The notes below the pieces were generated by a model. The model ran no database searches, was not told where the DNA came from, and was given only the letters and a program-made list of their open reading frames with translations. Positions 1 through 8,196 of a stretch of DNA of 64,000 nucleotides are shown here, piece after piece. The translations under genes were made by a program, and so were the position numbers. Location: the NCBI RefSeq assembly GCF_009569385.1, contig NZ_WBOF01000003.1, forward strand, positions 124,001 to 188,000, in the 5' to 3' direction. The stretch's first letter is position 1. Each line of letters begins with the position of its first letter. This DNA comes from Streptomyces kaniharaensis (GTDB lineage Bacteria; Actinomycetota; Actinomycetes; Streptomycetales; Streptomycetaceae).

Positions 1-283
1 GGGAAGCGCCCGCCAGCAGCACGGCCTTGCCCGGCGAAGCCCGCACTCCGAGCTTCTTGCCCCCCTTGGAGAGGGCCTCGACGAGCCCGCCGGTGCCGCC
101 GCCCGGCTGTGCCAGCCGGGTCGCGGCCCGGCCGAGGCGATGGCCGAGACCAGCCACCGCGAGCTCCGCCCGCGTCTCGAGGTAGTGCTCCAGTTCCTCC
201 ATCAGCCGGTTTGTCCCCGGATTGGCCTGCGCCTGCTCGCGCACTCTTTCCAGCGCCCCAACCGCCGACTTCGTCTCAGCCAT
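1..283 (-). CDS. gvpZ: Gas vesicle accessory protein GvpZ, N-terminal part (cut by window edge)
   Basis: The visible N-terminus (about 94 residues) starts MAETKSAVGALERV and is helical and charged, followed by a Gly-rich hinge. This fits the N-terminal segment of the SRPBCC-type GvpZ protein that follows gvpY in Streptomyces gas-vesicle clusters; the SRPBCC part would lie beyond position 1. The ATG overlaps the end of gvpY by 8 bases, so translation is probably coupled. Identification rests on cluster position more than on a motif. Confidence 0.6.
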   Translation of the reverse strand, partial: MAETKSAVGALERVREQAQANPGTNRLMEELEHYLETRAELAVAGLGHRLGRAATRLAQPGGGTGGLVEALSKGGKKLGVRASPGKAVLLAGAS

Positions 284-857
284 CGTCCGGCCTCCTGCTC
301 CGCCCCCCGGAAGCTCCGCTCGAAGAGCGGGGCCGGCCGGTGGACGCCTTGTCACGGCGAGGTCTGTCGGCCGTCTTCCGCGCGGCTTCGCCCGCCTTCC
401 GCGCCGGCGCCCGGGCAGCACGTGAAACCGAGCGTGCCGGACTGCTCGCCGCCTCTTCGTGTTCTTCTTCCTCGCGCTCCTCGCGCTCCTTGTGCCCGCG
501 CTCCTCCTCGTGCCCCTCGTGCTCTTCGTGCCGTTCGCGCTCTTCGGCCTCATCGTCCGCCCGGCTCTTCTCCCGGAGACCACGGGTGCGTTCGTGGAGC
601 GAGTCGGCCAGGCTGTTGGCCCTGGTCGTCAGCACGGAGGTGGCTGCCTCTTTGCCAGCATTCACCAGTTCCCCGCGCACCTGCTCGCTGACGCCGCTGA
701 GAAGCGGCGAACTGGTGAGCGCGTCCGCGAGTTGCTTTGGCTTGACCCTCGCTCCGGCGAGCAGCGCGCCCAGCCCGAGGGCAAGTCTGGCCTTCTTCCT
801 TCGGCCGAGCACGTAGCCGCCGAGTACGGCGGCGCCGATCTTGGCCTTGGTCATCAT
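276..857 (-). CDS. gvpY: Gas vesicle accessory protein GvpY
   Basis: A 193-residue protein. Residues 1-40 are hydrophobic and Gly/Ala-rich around a YVLGRRKKAR segment. The second half is an extremely charged Glu/Arg/His-rich tract (about residues 105-145) and a basic Lys/Arg tail. This low-complexity composition is characteristic of the GvpY-like ORF between gvpG and gvpZ in actinomycetes, sometimes annotated as a DNA primase by chance similarity. No catalytic motif is visible. It lies 35 bases after gvpG in the same operon. An MM start allows initiation one codon later. The exact role in gas-vesicle assembly is unknown. Confidence 0.6.
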   Translation of the reverse strand: MMTKAKIGAAVLGGYVLGRRKKARLALGLGALLAGARVKPKQLADALTSSPLLSGVSEQVRGELVNAGKEAATSVLTTRANSLADSLHERTRGLREKSRADDEAEERERHEEHEGHEEERGHKEREEREEEEHEEAASSPARSVSRAARAPARKAGEAARKTADRPRRDKASTGRPRSSSGASGGRSRRPDDG

Positions 858-892
858 GTCGTCTTCATCTCCTGCGGCGCGGGGGTTCCATC

Positions 893-1159
893 TCAGGCCC
901 CGCCCTGTGCGCCTCGTCTGAGCTGATATGCCTTGCTCTCCTCAAGCCGCGCCAGGAGTTCGTCCTCCTGCCGCTCAAACTCCTCCTCCTCGATATGGCC
1001 TTCGGCCCGCGCCCTCTCCAACTCCGCCAGCTGCGCCTGCACGGGCTCGGGGTCGTAGTAATCGCGCTCGGCGGCCTCGACAACCTTGTCGACCACCCAG
1101 ACCACGCCCCTGACCGGGGCGAGCGGAAAGGTCAGGAACTGAACCAGTACTCCCACCAC
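893..1159 (-). CDS. gvpG: Gas vesicle protein GvpG
   Basis: An 88-residue protein. The hydrophobic N-terminus (VLVQFLTFPLAPVRGVVWVV) is followed by an amphipathic acidic helix with repeated Glu, including AQLAELERARAEGHIEEEEF. This matches the small GvpG family in size and order. GvpG is a minor assembly factor that works with GvpF/L and the chaperone-like Gvp proteins during nucleation of the vesicle shell. It sits 35 bases downstream of gvpF and 35 bases upstream of gvpY in an uninterrupted leftward operon. A GTG codon two residues downstream is a possible alternative start. Confidence 0.85.
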   Translation of the reverse strand: MVGVLVQFLTFPLAPVRGVVWVVDKVVEAAERDYYDPEPVQAQLAELERARAEGHIEEEEFERQEDELLARLEESKAYQLRRGAQGGA

Positions 1160-1194
1160 GCCTCCTGTGCGATTTGCTGTGACTGCGGAGCTGA

Positions 1195-1908
1195 TCAGAC
1201 GAAGCTGTAGGGCGGCAACGGGCCCAGGACTCGAAGTTCGGCCTGGTCCTGGTAGCGCTTGGCCAGCTTCCGACCGGCCTCGACGAATTCCTCGGCCTTG
1301 CCGCGGTCCACCAGGTAGGAGGCGTTGAGGGCGTACTGCGAGGAAGGCGGCGAGAGTCGCTCGGCGCGTGCGAGCGGCTTCAGGGCCGCGACGATCTCGC
1401 CTTCCAGTACGTTCTGACGGCTCTGCACCTGCTCGGCCACCATCTGACCGAAGGCCACCCGCTCCTCGTACGAGCCGCCGCCTTCACGGGTGGCTTCGTT
1501 CAGGCGGCGCAGCTCGTCCGACTCCTCGAGGATCTCGCGCAGCATCGCCTCTTCGTCCTGAGTCGCCTTGACGTTGAACTCCACACGGTCCGTGAGCTCT
1601 TCCATGCGCTGGGTGAACTCCTCGGCTCGCTCTTCGAGGAGGGCCCGAACCATGTCCTCGTCCTGGGCGACGAACCCGAAGCTCAACGGCAGCGTGGCAC
1701 CGTCGGCCCACAGCCTCTCCTGAACCCCGTGGTGGGCCTCCAGGTCCCGGCGCCTGGCCGCCAGGTCCTCAGGCATCTCACTGGCGACGGCACAGAGGGA
1801 ATCACCGCGTACCGCATAGACCTTGGCCGGAGGATCCCCTACTCCCCGGAGCTCGTCGAGATGCAGCGGGTGGGATGCCTTGGTAATGGCATACACGTAC
1901 AAAGACAT
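1195..1908 (-). CDS. gvpF: Gas vesicle protein GvpF/L family
   Basis: A 237-residue GvpF/GvpL-family protein. The N-terminal MSLYVYAIT strand, an LEAHHGVQERLW helix and the PLSFGFVAQDED segment are family hallmarks. The middle is an acidic coiled coil (about residues 85-150) and the C-terminus ends in a YSFV-type strand. GvpF is thought to bind the GvpA shell protein and promote nucleation. The start is 3 bases after the gvpA stop, with the SD inside gvpA, so the two are probably translationally coupled. The length is normal for the family. GvpF rather than GvpL is inferred from its position directly after gvpA. Confidence 0.88.
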   Translation of the reverse strand: MSLYVYAITKASHPLHLDELRGVGDPPAKVYAVRGDSLCAVASEMPEDLAARRRDLEAHHGVQERLWADGATLPLSFGFVAQDEDMVRALLEERAEEFTQRMEELTDRVEFNVKATQDEEAMLREILEESDELRRLNEATREGGGSYEERVAFGQMVAEQVQSRQNVLEGEIVAALKPLARAERLSPPSSQYALNASYLVDRGKAEEFVEAGRKLAKRYQDQAELRVLGPLPPYSFV

Positions 1909-1911
1909 CGG

Positions 1912-2343
1912 TTACTCCTCCTGACGTTGCGAGGAGCGACGTTGCGAGGAACGGCGTCGCGAGGGTTCAGCCTCGGCGTCCTCGTCGCGCCCCTTGTGGA
2001 AGGAGTCGGCGAAGGCTTCGACCGCGCCTTCCAGCGCGCCCTTGGCCTTCCCCTTGGCCCCTCCTTCGAGGGTCTCCCCCACGACGTCCGTCAGCTTGGC
2101 AGGGGCCTTGCGACCCGTCTCCAGATCCAAGCGGTTACATGCGTCGGCGAAGCGCAGATAGGTGTCCACGCTGGCGACGACGACTCGTGCGTCGATCTTC
2201 GCTATCTCGATGCCCACCAGGGACACCCGGACGAACGCATCGATGACCAGCCCCCTGTCGAGGACGAGCTCCAACACGTCGTAGAGGTTCCCGGAGCCTC
2301 CTGTCGAGGGCACGGCGCCCCCGCCCTGTGGCATCACAGTCAC
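1912..2343 (-). CDS. gvpA: Gas vesicle structural protein GvpA
   Basis: A 143-residue protein whose core (LYDVLELVLDRGLVIDAFVR, then VGIEIAKIDARVVVASVDTYLRFADAC) is the highly conserved GvpA helix-strand-strand-helix that forms the ribbed shell. The C-terminal ~60 residues are a charged extension ending in Arg/Ser/Gln-rich repeats, as seen in actinobacterial GvpA. It overlaps gvpO by 4 bases. Streptomyces usually encode complete-looking gvp clusters, yet floating is not established in them, so function in situ is open. Family identification is firm. Confidence 0.93.
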   Translation of the reverse strand: MTVMPQGGGAVPSTGGSGNLYDVLELVLDRGLVIDAFVRVSLVGIEIAKIDARVVVASVDTYLRFADACNRLDLETGRKAPAKLTDVVGETLEGGAKGKAKGALEGAVEAFADSFHKGRDEDAEAEPSRRRSSQRRSSQRQEE

Positions 2344-2723
2344 GGCCCTTGTCCTTCCGAATGAAGAGGGCCACGCCCAGTGGCGTTGCCCCTGTCGACC
2401 TGTGCGCGCGAGTACCGGTGGTCCCGTTGGTACGCCAGCAGTTGGCCCTCCGGGTCGAGGATGACCTGGTAGCTGGCCATCACACTGGCCGTCTCCGGAA
2501 TCCGCTCCAGCTCCACGACCTCGACCTGAGCCTCCCAGCCCTGCTCCGTCGGCCTCAGCCCCGAGACCGACTCCGGCGCCCTGCCGAGCAGCTCTGTCAG
2601 CTGTTTCGCCGCGCTCTCCAGAGCCTCGGTGGCCGTCACCCGTCGGGGTGGGGTCGCCCGCTTCCGCGGCGCGCTCGATTTCTTTGCCTCGTGCTCAGCC
2701 GTGACATTCACCGCCTTGACCAA
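2340..2723 (-). CDS. gvpO: Gas vesicle protein GvpO, first gene of the operon
   Basis: A 127-residue protein with a basic Lys/Arg-rich N-terminus (residues 12-30) and a compact GvpO domain (EALESAAKQLTELLGRAPESV, then GWEAQVEVVELERIPETASV and ASYQVILDPEGQLLAYQR with an RDHRYSRAQVDRG end). GvpO is an essential accessory factor in haloarchaeal vesicle formation and heads the actinobacterial clusters. It is the most upstream gene of the leftward gvp operon, so the promoter should lie in 2724-2800. Confidence 0.88.
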   Translation of the reverse strand: MVKAVNVTAEHEAKKSSAPRKRATPPRRVTATEALESAAKQLTELLGRAPESVSGLRPTEQGWEAQVEVVELERIPETASVMASYQVILDPEGQLLAYQRDHRYSRAQVDRGNATGRGPLHSEGQGP

Positions 2724-3141
2724 CTCGTTACGAATGATTCACTGCGTCCGGCTACCCGGATACAGGTCGCCCATGCGGCGAATCGCGATCGCATCCAAAC
2801 CTCGCGTGGCGCCGAGGGGCTGCGCTCACCAGACAACCGACCGGGGCGAGGGCCGAACCGCGAAGGGGCAACCGACTGCCGCCGATCCGCCGCGTCGTCC
2901 GACCTGACCCGGCGGTGGCAGCGCTGGCGCGGCCGATCCCCTGTCAGGTTGCTGCCTGCGGGGTGGAGCATCGTCGCCGGGCCGCCGGTGGACAGCCTGT
3001 GTGGAAGGCCGCGCTCGCCTGGGCGGGCGGCCAGGAGGTCCTGCCGGACCAGGTGGCCCACGACTATGGGGGCCCTGTGCAGGTGCGGCATGTCAGAGCG
3101 ATTCTTCCGGTGGCTCTCGCTTACACAGCCGGCTCGGCCGA
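2724..3141. other. Intergenic, upstream of the gvp operon
   Basis: About 420 bases between gvpO and the STAS gene. Several frames are open because of the high GC, but none has a convincing start, RBS or recognisable domain. The gvpO end should hold the operon promoter; I could not assign a -10/-35 pair with confidence. Confidence 0.5.
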
Positions 3142-3543
3142 CTACGGTTCGATGGTGAAGAGGCTGCCGGTCTCGGTCACCTCGAGCAGCCGCGCCAGAC
3201 AGCGCCCCGGGCGCAGCGAGAGGATCTTGCCGGCGTGGCGGGCTCGCTCGCGCATCCGCAGCAGGACGTTCAAGCCATTGCTGTCGGTGAAACCGACGCC
3301 GGTCATGTCGATGGTCAGCCTTCGGGGGCTGGCATCGAGGGCGATTGTCAGAGCGCGCTGGAGATCGGCGCCACTGTCCTGATCGATGTCACCGGTGACG
3401 GCGGCGACCGGCTGTTGCGCGGTTCCGGCGAGCCGCACGTACATGTGATTGTTCGTGGCCGCGATCAAGCCGGGCCGGTAGGCGGTTGGCGGCTGGACCA
3501 TCCGTCTCTCGACGGTGTTTCGTTGCTGTGGCCACCCGGACAT
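3142..3543 (-). CDS. STAS-domain anti-sigma factor antagonist
   Basis: A 133-residue protein. After a ~35-residue leader comes a STAS fold: VAAVTGDIDQDSGADLQRAL, RRLTIDMTGVGFTDSNGLNVLL, then a GKILSLRPG strand. The DSNGLNVLL motif carries the Ser that anti-sigma kinases phosphorylate in SpoIIAA/RsbV proteins. Such proteins sequester an anti-sigma kinase and so release a SigB-type factor. The chosen ATG has a GGGAG SD about six bases upstream; ATG codons at residues 15 and 34 are alternatives. It stands alone, without an adjacent kinase or sigma gene. Confidence 0.85.
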   Translation of the reverse strand: MSGWPQQRNTVERRMVQPPTAYRPGLIAATNNHMYVRLAGTAQQPVAAVTGDIDQDSGADLQRALTIALDASPRRLTIDMTGVGFTDSNGLNVLLRMRERARHAGKILSLRPGRCLARLLEVTETGSLFTIEP

Positions 3544-3675
3544 GGCGGGCTCCCGGAATGCTGGCGAATCAAGGCTGTACTGCTAGCGTGAGCGACTTCC
3601 CCACATAGGTCAAGCAAAACCTGAATCGAAAATCATCTTTTGTGATACCGGAATGGCCGGACCTACGATGGGAGC

Positions 3676-4020
3676 GTGGAGAGGCCCATGCCCCAGCGAT
3701 CGAGGACGAACTGGACTTTCCTGACCAGCCATGCTCGGGTCTTGGGGACCATCGCGCGGGACCCCGGAATCCGGCTGCGCGACATCGCCGCGCAATGCGA
3801 TCTGACCGAGCGTGCTGTCCGGGCGATCGTCGCGGACCTGGAGACGGCCGGCTATCTCACGCACACCCGCACCGGCCGCCGCAACAGATACGAGATCGTT
3901 CCCGACACCCGCCTGCGCCACCCCGCCGACGGCGAGCTTTCCGTGGCCGCTCTCCTTGCATTTCTGACCTCGCCAGCGGTGCAAACGTTCCGGCCGCCGG
4001 TCGGGAGCGTGCAGGAGTAG
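3676..4020 (+). CDS. Winged helix-turn-helix regulator, MarR-like
   Basis: A 114-residue protein with GTG start. Residues 12-70 form a winged helix: HARVLGTIARDPGIRLRDIA, an ERAVRAIVADLETAGYLTHT recognition helix, and an RTGRRNRYEI wing. The rest is a short hydrophobic helix and tail, so no ligand domain is present. Small proteins of this type are frequent in Streptomyces and are annotated as MarR-like or generic HTH regulators. It is transcribed away from the STAS gene; the 132-base gap probably holds both promoters. The target is unknown. Confidence 0.75.
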   Translation: MERPMPQRSRTNWTFLTSHARVLGTIARDPGIRLRDIAAQCDLTERAVRAIVADLETAGYLTHTRTGRRNRYEIVPDTRLRHPADGELSVAALLAFLTSPAVQTFRPPVGSVQE

Positions 4021-4266
4021 GACTTCAGGAACGAGGCGGGCGGCTCCGGGCAGCGCTTCATGCTGATAGCGCACGCCGCACTCGTCAGGACGACTTGCTT
4101 CAGCAGCCGCTTGGGACGAGTGACCTTCAGATAGCCAGGGCCGGCCCGCGGACTCCCCCCAGCCGCGCGTCCACCACCCGGGGTCGGTCGGTAGTCGGCC
4201 GCGCGACGGGTAGACGCGCCGTGGACAAGCCCCCGGCTTGAGGCCGGACGACAAGGGAGCCCAGGC

Positions 4267-5277
4267 ATGAATCCTGTCGAACGCACCCTCCGCGCTCTCG
4301 ACCGCGCCCAACAACGGCACACTGCCCCGGGGATGGTCGTCGGCGTGGTCAAGAAGTACGGAGACGACCGCGGTGGTCTGCTCGCAGCCCTCATCGCCTA
4401 CTACGGGTTCGTCGCCCTCATCCCGCTGCTTCTCCTGCTCAGCACCATCCTCAGCTTCATCCTCCACGGACACCCAGGCGCCCAGAAGGCCATCGTCGAC
4501 TCCGCGCTCGCCGACTTCCCCATCATCGGCGACCAGCTCCGCCAGAACGTCCACACCGTCCAGGGCAGCGGCCTCGCCCTCGTCGTTGCCCTCCTCGGCC
4601 TGCTGTACGGCGCGCTCGGTATCGCCCAGGTCCTTCAGCACGCCATGGCCGAAGTCTGGAACGTGCCCGGAGTGATCCGCCCCGGCTACTTTCCGCGCCT
4701 GGCCCGCAGCCTGCTGCTGTTCACCACGCTCGCCGTGGGCTTGCTGCTGGCCACCGCCGCCGCCACTCTCGTCGCCACCACCCTTGGCGGGCAGGCCGCA
4801 CGCATCGGCGCCCTCATCCTGTCCGCCGTGATCAACTCCGGCCTGTGCCTGGCCTGCTTCCGCATCCTGACCCCCAAGACCGTCTCCATCCGCGCCCTGC
4901 TGCCCGGATGCGCGATCGCCGGCCCCCTGTTCACCATCCTGCAGGCCTTCGGCGCCCTCCTGGTGACCCACCAACTGCGCCATGCCACAGCCATCTACGG
5001 GTTCTTCGCAACCGTGATCGGCCTGCTCTCCTGGCTCTATCTGGCCGCGACGATCACCGTGTACGCGGCCGAGACCAATGTGGTTCTGCACCGGCGACTG
5101 TGGCCGCGAAGCATCCTGCAGCCACCGCTCACCGAGGCGGACGAGGAAGTGCTGGAATCCATCGCGAACCAGGAGGAACGCCGTCCCGAGCAGCACGTCG
5201 ACGTCGAGTTCAAAGACGACAGCACACCCCCAGGGACGAGCGGCCGCACCGAAACGACACCCGACCCGGAGGGTTGA
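4267..5277 (+). CDS. YihY/BrkB-family inner membrane protein
   Basis: A 336-residue integral membrane protein with about six hydrophobic segments. The N-terminal GGLLAALIAYYGFVALIPLLLLLSTILSF block and the later AIYGFFATVIGLLSWLYLAATITVYAAE block are diagnostic of the YihY/BrkB (UPF0761) family. The C-terminal ~60 residues are cytoplasmic, acidic and Pro-rich. The molecular role of the family is unsettled. An AGGGAGCCCAGGC region precedes the ATG. A second, divergent family member lies at 43390-44340. Confidence 0.9.
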   Translation: MNPVERTLRALDRAQQRHTAPGMVVGVVKKYGDDRGGLLAALIAYYGFVALIPLLLLLSTILSFILHGHPGAQKAIVDSALADFPIIGDQLRQNVHTVQGSGLALVVALLGLLYGALGIAQVLQHAMAEVWNVPGVIRPGYFPRLARSLLLFTTLAVGLLLATAAATLVATTLGGQAARIGALILSAVINSGLCLACFRILTPKTVSIRALLPGCAIAGPLFTILQAFGALLVTHQLRHATAIYGFFATVIGLLSWLYLAATITVYAAETNVVLHRRLWPRSILQPPLTEADEEVLESIANQEERRPEQHVDVEFKDDSTPPGTSGRTETTPDPEG

Positions 5278-5518
5278 GACCAGGCATGGGCAGGACGGGA
5301 CCAGCATCCCGGCGCCGCTGGCTCGGTGCGGATGACGGACGACAGTGTGATCTTCTTGTCGTCACCCACGGTTTCGTCCCCGGCACCCGCAGCTTCCGTC
5401 CGAGAATATCCCTCGCCGCTATTCCACGACACGTCTAAAAATCACACATACGGAAAGAAGGGTTCCGCAGGATCGTTCTTCAACCCGGTCGGCGAGCCAT
5501 GATCGCGAGGTGGGACAG

Positions 5519-5788
5519 ATGTTCCAGATTCTGTGGATACTTCTCATCGGACTCGTGCTCGGGATACTCGCAAAATTGATCCTGCCAGGGCGGCAGGCCA
5601 TCCCGTGGTGGCTGACGATGCTCCTCGGAGCAGCGGCCGCCTTGCTCGGCAACGCGGCTGCCGGCTGGATCGGTGTCCGCCACACCGGTGGCGTGGACTG
5701 GATCCGGCACCTGCTCCAGGTGGGCTTCGCCGTAGTCGTCGTGGCACTCGCCGCACCGCTGTGGCACCGCTCGCGCGCCCGACGGTAG
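5519..5788 (+). CDS. GlsB/YeaQ/YmgE-type small stress membrane protein
   Basis: About 89 residues with three hydrophobic helices. The pattern IGLVLGILAKLILPGRQAIPWWLTMLLGAAAALLGN has the G-x-L-A-K-x-x-x-P-G-x-x hinge of transglycosylase-associated (GlsB/YeaQ) proteins. These are induced by general or envelope stress in many bacteria. I chose ATG 5519 because GAGG sits 8 bases upstream; GTG 5510 would add three residues. It is followed 16 bases later by the DUF6458-like gene, so the two form a short operon of tiny membrane proteins. Confidence 0.8.
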   Translation: MFQILWILLIGLVLGILAKLILPGRQAIPWWLTMLLGAAAALLGNAAAGWIGVRHTGGVDWIRHLLQVGFAVVVVALAAPLWHRSRARR

Positions 5789-5804
5789 GTCAGGAGAAAC
5801 AACC

Positions 5805-6035
5805 ATGGGACTAGGAGTTTCCATATTCTTGCTCGCGGCCGGTGTGATACTCGCCTTTGCCGTGAAGCGTGATGTTTCGGCAGTCGACCTCCACATGGTC
5901 GGCATCATCCTCATGGCGGTCGGAGCGCTGGGAGTCATCCTGTTCCTCGGCCTGGTGTACCGGGGCCGCTACATGGTCCGGGACCACATAGTCGATGAGC
6001 CTCCGGTGGAGCGTCGCCGCGACGAACGTCTGTGA
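5805..6035 (+). CDS. Small membrane protein, DUF6458-like
   Basis: A 76-residue protein with two transmembrane helices (GVSIFLLAAGVILAFAVK and VGIILMAVGALGVILFLGLV) separated by an SAVDLHM linker, then a basic/acidic tail. This pattern matches the actinobacterial DUF6458 family; the DUF assignment is from memory of the motif and should be checked. An AGGAGAAACA SD lies just before the ATG. Cotranscription with the preceding GlsB-like gene is likely, and a strong hairpin follows at 6167-6194. Function is unknown. Confidence 0.75.
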   Translation: MGLGVSIFLLAAGVILAFAVKRDVSAVDLHMVGIILMAVGALGVILFLGLVYRGRYMVRDHIVDEPPVERRRDERL

Positions 6036-6166
6036 GGCTTCGCAACCACGGAAGGTGAGACCTCGCCAACGACGGGAAGAACGACTCTGCCGTTGTGCAG
6101 CGCATGACCGATCAAGCTGACCGCAGGGGCGCGCCGGTGCCAATGGTGTGGGCGCTCGTGGTAACG

Positions 6167-6194
6167 GGTCCAGGCCGGGTGTCCGGCCTGGACC
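6167..6194 (+). terminator. Perfect 12-bp hairpin, likely terminator
   Basis: GGTCCAGGCCGG and CCGGCCTGGACC are perfectly complementary around a GTGT loop. There is no T-tract, as is common for Streptomyces terminators. It sits about 130 bases after the 5519-6035 gene pair. Confidence 0.6.
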
Positions 6195-6342
6195 GGGTGC
6201 GGTCGGCCCAAGACCTGCCCGGCCACTCGGCGAGTCGACACCGGCCGCACCCGCGTCCGTGCTCGTGCCCGCCGGTCCGGTAGAAAGCGGCTAGGACGGG
6301 CAGACGTCCGGTGGGTCCCTCTGGATCGAGGAGGTGACGGAG

Positions 6343-6438
6343 ATGCCCGGGATCAAGGTAACGAAGCGCCCCACTCCGCAGCGCCCGCTGCCGCCGCTCG
6401 ATCTGCGGTCACCGTCGGGCCGCCCGCTCCCTTACTGA
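6343..6438 (+). CDS. Small ORF, 31-residue Pro/Arg-rich peptide
   Basis: A short ORF with an almost ideal SD (GAGGAGGTGACGGAG) directly before the ATG. The peptide starts MPGIKVTKRPTPQRPLPP and ends GRPLPY; it is basic and one third proline. No signal peptide or transmembrane helix is present. The strong SD argues for real translation, but no family is recognised. It could be a stand-alone microprotein or a leader peptide for something decayed downstream. Confidence 0.5.
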   Translation: MPGIKVTKRPTPQRPLPPLDLRSPSGRPLPY

Positions 6439-6797
6439 ACGGGTGTTTACCCGCGACAAGGCCCCAACTTCGTGGGCTGCGACCTCATCGCATGTAACGA
6501 CCAGTCAGGGAGTGAGGTGCCGTCGGTCGGTCGGCGCCGGCACTGCGCGAGAGCAGGGCGTCGGCCTCGGGCTGCTGCGCGATGCGCAGCGCGATGTTCA
6601 CCGGCGCGGCCCTCTCCGAGCCGACGATCGGGTGGTCCGCCCGGTCTGGTCGACGCGGATCGCAGCCCTTTCGCGTACCTGTCTACGGTCCCCATGATTC
6701 GCTCGCTCCACCGATTGGGAGCCGGTGGGCGGGGCAGTCGCCCTGGTACTTCCCACGCCGTCGGCGAGGAGCATCAGCCTGGAGGAAGGACGATGCC

Positions 6798-6962
6798 GTG
6801 AACACCCCCGATGAGAGCGACACCCCGCAGGTCGATGAGGAGACACGGGAGCGGTCCGCGGAGCAGCGGAACATCCCGGTACCCACCCCGAAGGACGTTC
6901 GGGCCAAGGCCGAGGACGACGAGGAGGCCGAGCCGCCGGCGGCGGATGCCCAGGCACCGTGA
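6798..6962 (+). CDS. Small acidic hypothetical protein
   Basis: A 54-residue ORF with GTG start and a GGAGGAAGGA SD (6781-6790) eight bases upstream. The product (NTPDESDTPQVDEETRERSA...) is hydrophilic, Glu/Asp-rich and probably disordered, ending in an Ala/Pro-rich tail. No homologous family is recognised. The open frame continues upstream, but the SD and codon bias support this internal start. Confidence 0.5.
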   Translation: MNTPDESDTPQVDEETRERSAEQRNIPVPTPKDVRAKAEDDEEAEPPAADAQAP

Positions 6963-7156
6963 CGAACCCGGGGACGCGCTCGAAGACAAGCTCGGCGGGA
7001 CGGCCGACCTGGCCCTGCGCGTCGGGCAGGAGCAGCTCGGCGGTGTGGGTGCCGCCGTGGGTGCGCCTCGGCGGATCCATCGTGTGGATACGCACCCTCG
7101 ACCTGGGGCCTGGTCGCGGCGTCCGGCTTGCCAGCCGGGCGCCGCTACCACGCATG

Positions 7157-7921
7157 TCAGCCCGACGAGGTGACCGCTCGGCCGAGGTGCCGGGCGAAGA
7201 ACCGGACCGCGCTGTCGGCCTCGAACCGGGGCAGTTCCTTGTGCCTGCCCGAGTTCACGTGCAACGACTTCTCCTTCGAGGCGAAGGCGTCGAACAGCGC
7301 GAGACCGTCCTCGCGTGAGATGTGCTCGTCGTCCCACTGCAGGTCGAACTCGATCGGGATGGTGATCTGCTTCGCCTTCTCGGCCAGGACGTCGGGCCAG
7401 TGCTGACCGAAGACCGCGGCGGTGATCCTGGGCTCGGCCGCCACGAACGGTATTCCGATCGCGGTGCCCATGTTGATGCCCCAGTAGCCGACCGGCCCGT
7501 CGGCGCCGATCTCCGGAAGCTGCTGGAGGGCGTCCAGCAGCGCCAGGTACTCGGGCACGGCGAGCTCGGCCAGGTGGTCGTTGTAGCGGACGACGATCGG
7601 GCCCTCCGGCTCGCCGGCCGCCCTCGCCCGGAACAGCTCGGCGATTTCCGCCTCGTCGTGTGCCGTGCGCGGCCGGTCGCCGTGACCGGGCGCGTCGAGG
7701 ACCGCGACGTGGAAACCGCAGCCGTTCACGAGGAGCCGTGCGCGGCCCGACATCGCCGGGTGCTTCTTGTGGTTGCCCCCGCCGTGCCCCATCAGGACCA
7801 GGGGAGCACGGTCCGCGCCGGACGCCGGCGACCAGAGAACGCCGGGAACGTCACCGATGGTGAAGTCGCGCTCGACCATGCCGTTCGAGGACGACTCGGC
7901 GGTGAACTCGAGAGAGTGCAT
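7157..7921 (-). CDS. Alpha/beta hydrolase (dienelactone-hydrolase-like) with Asn at the nucleophile position
   Basis: A 254-residue alpha/beta-hydrolase fold. It has an LVLMGHGGGNHKKHP oxyanion strand-turn (residues ~40-55), a DAPGHGDRP loop, and a late acidic/His region (HVNSGRHKELPRFE) carrying the presumptive catalytic His. At the nucleophile elbow the sequence reads GYWGINMG where relatives have G-x-S-x-G. The codon is AAC, so the usual Ser is replaced by Asn and activity is doubtful. The start at MHSLEF was chosen because the longer frame reads through a leader region. It lies behind leader peptide 7978-8031 and a hairpin that can mask its start region, so conditional translation is likely. 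Confidence 0.8.
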   Translation of the reverse strand: MHSLEFTAESSSNGMVERDFTIGDVPGVLWSPASGADRAPLVLMGHGGGNHKKHPAMSGRARLLVNGCGFHVAVLDAPGHGDRPRTAHDEAEIAELFRARAAGEPEGPIVVRYNDHLAELAVPEYLALLDALQQLPEIGADGPVGYWGINMGTAIGIPFVAAEPRITAAVFGQHWPDVLAEKAKQITIPIEFDLQWDDEHISREDGLALFDAFASKEKSLHVNSGRHKELPRFEADSAVRFFARHLGRAVTSSG

Positions 7922-7922
7922 G

Positions 7923-7974
7923 AGGTGTGGCCTTTCGGAAGTGCCCTGTTGTCGAGGCGCTCCCGGCGACACCT
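7923..7974 (-). promoter_or_regulatory. Attenuator-type hairpin between leader peptide and hydrolase
   Basis: On the minus strand AGGTGTCGCC (7965-7974) can pair with GGCCACACCT (7923-7932): six pairs, a mismatch, then three pairs. The downstream arm ends one base before the hydrolase ATG and covers its SD region. The upstream arm begins four bases past the leader stop codon, so a ribosome stalled in the leader could free it. The same arms recur before the GNAT gene at 52450. Confidence 0.5.
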
Positions 7975-7977
7975 ACG

Positions 7978-8031
7978 TCAATCGCCGGCCGTGACGGAAA
8001 GGGGGAGCACCCACGTCGGTACAGCGTTCAT
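7978..8031 (-). CDS. 17-residue leader peptide MNAVPTWVLPLSVTAGD
   Basis: An ATG with a canonical GAGGAGGTGAGACCC SD opens a 17-codon ORF ending 56 bases before the hydrolase start. Length, SD and 11 of 17 residues are shared with the leader at 53302-53355 (M-x-A-V-x-x-W-V-L-P-L-x-V-T-x-G-D). A plausible promoter lies upstream on the minus strand (TTGAAG then TAGCTT with an 18-base spacer, about 8068-8097). The conserved peptide sequence suggests it acts on the ribosome, not just as a spacer. Confidence 0.7.
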   Translation of the reverse strand: MNAVPTWVLPLSVTAGD

Positions 8032-8196
8032 GGGTCTCACCTCCTCGAGCGGTGTCACGGTCGACTGGAAGCTATCAGCTTGATCATCATCTCTTCAAGC
8101 CTTTCCCCGCCCCGTGATCCAACTCCGGACAGGCCGAGTATCTGGAGCGCTCAGCGCCCGGCTGCCAGGTTTTGTCCGGCGGGGTCGGCCAGGCCG

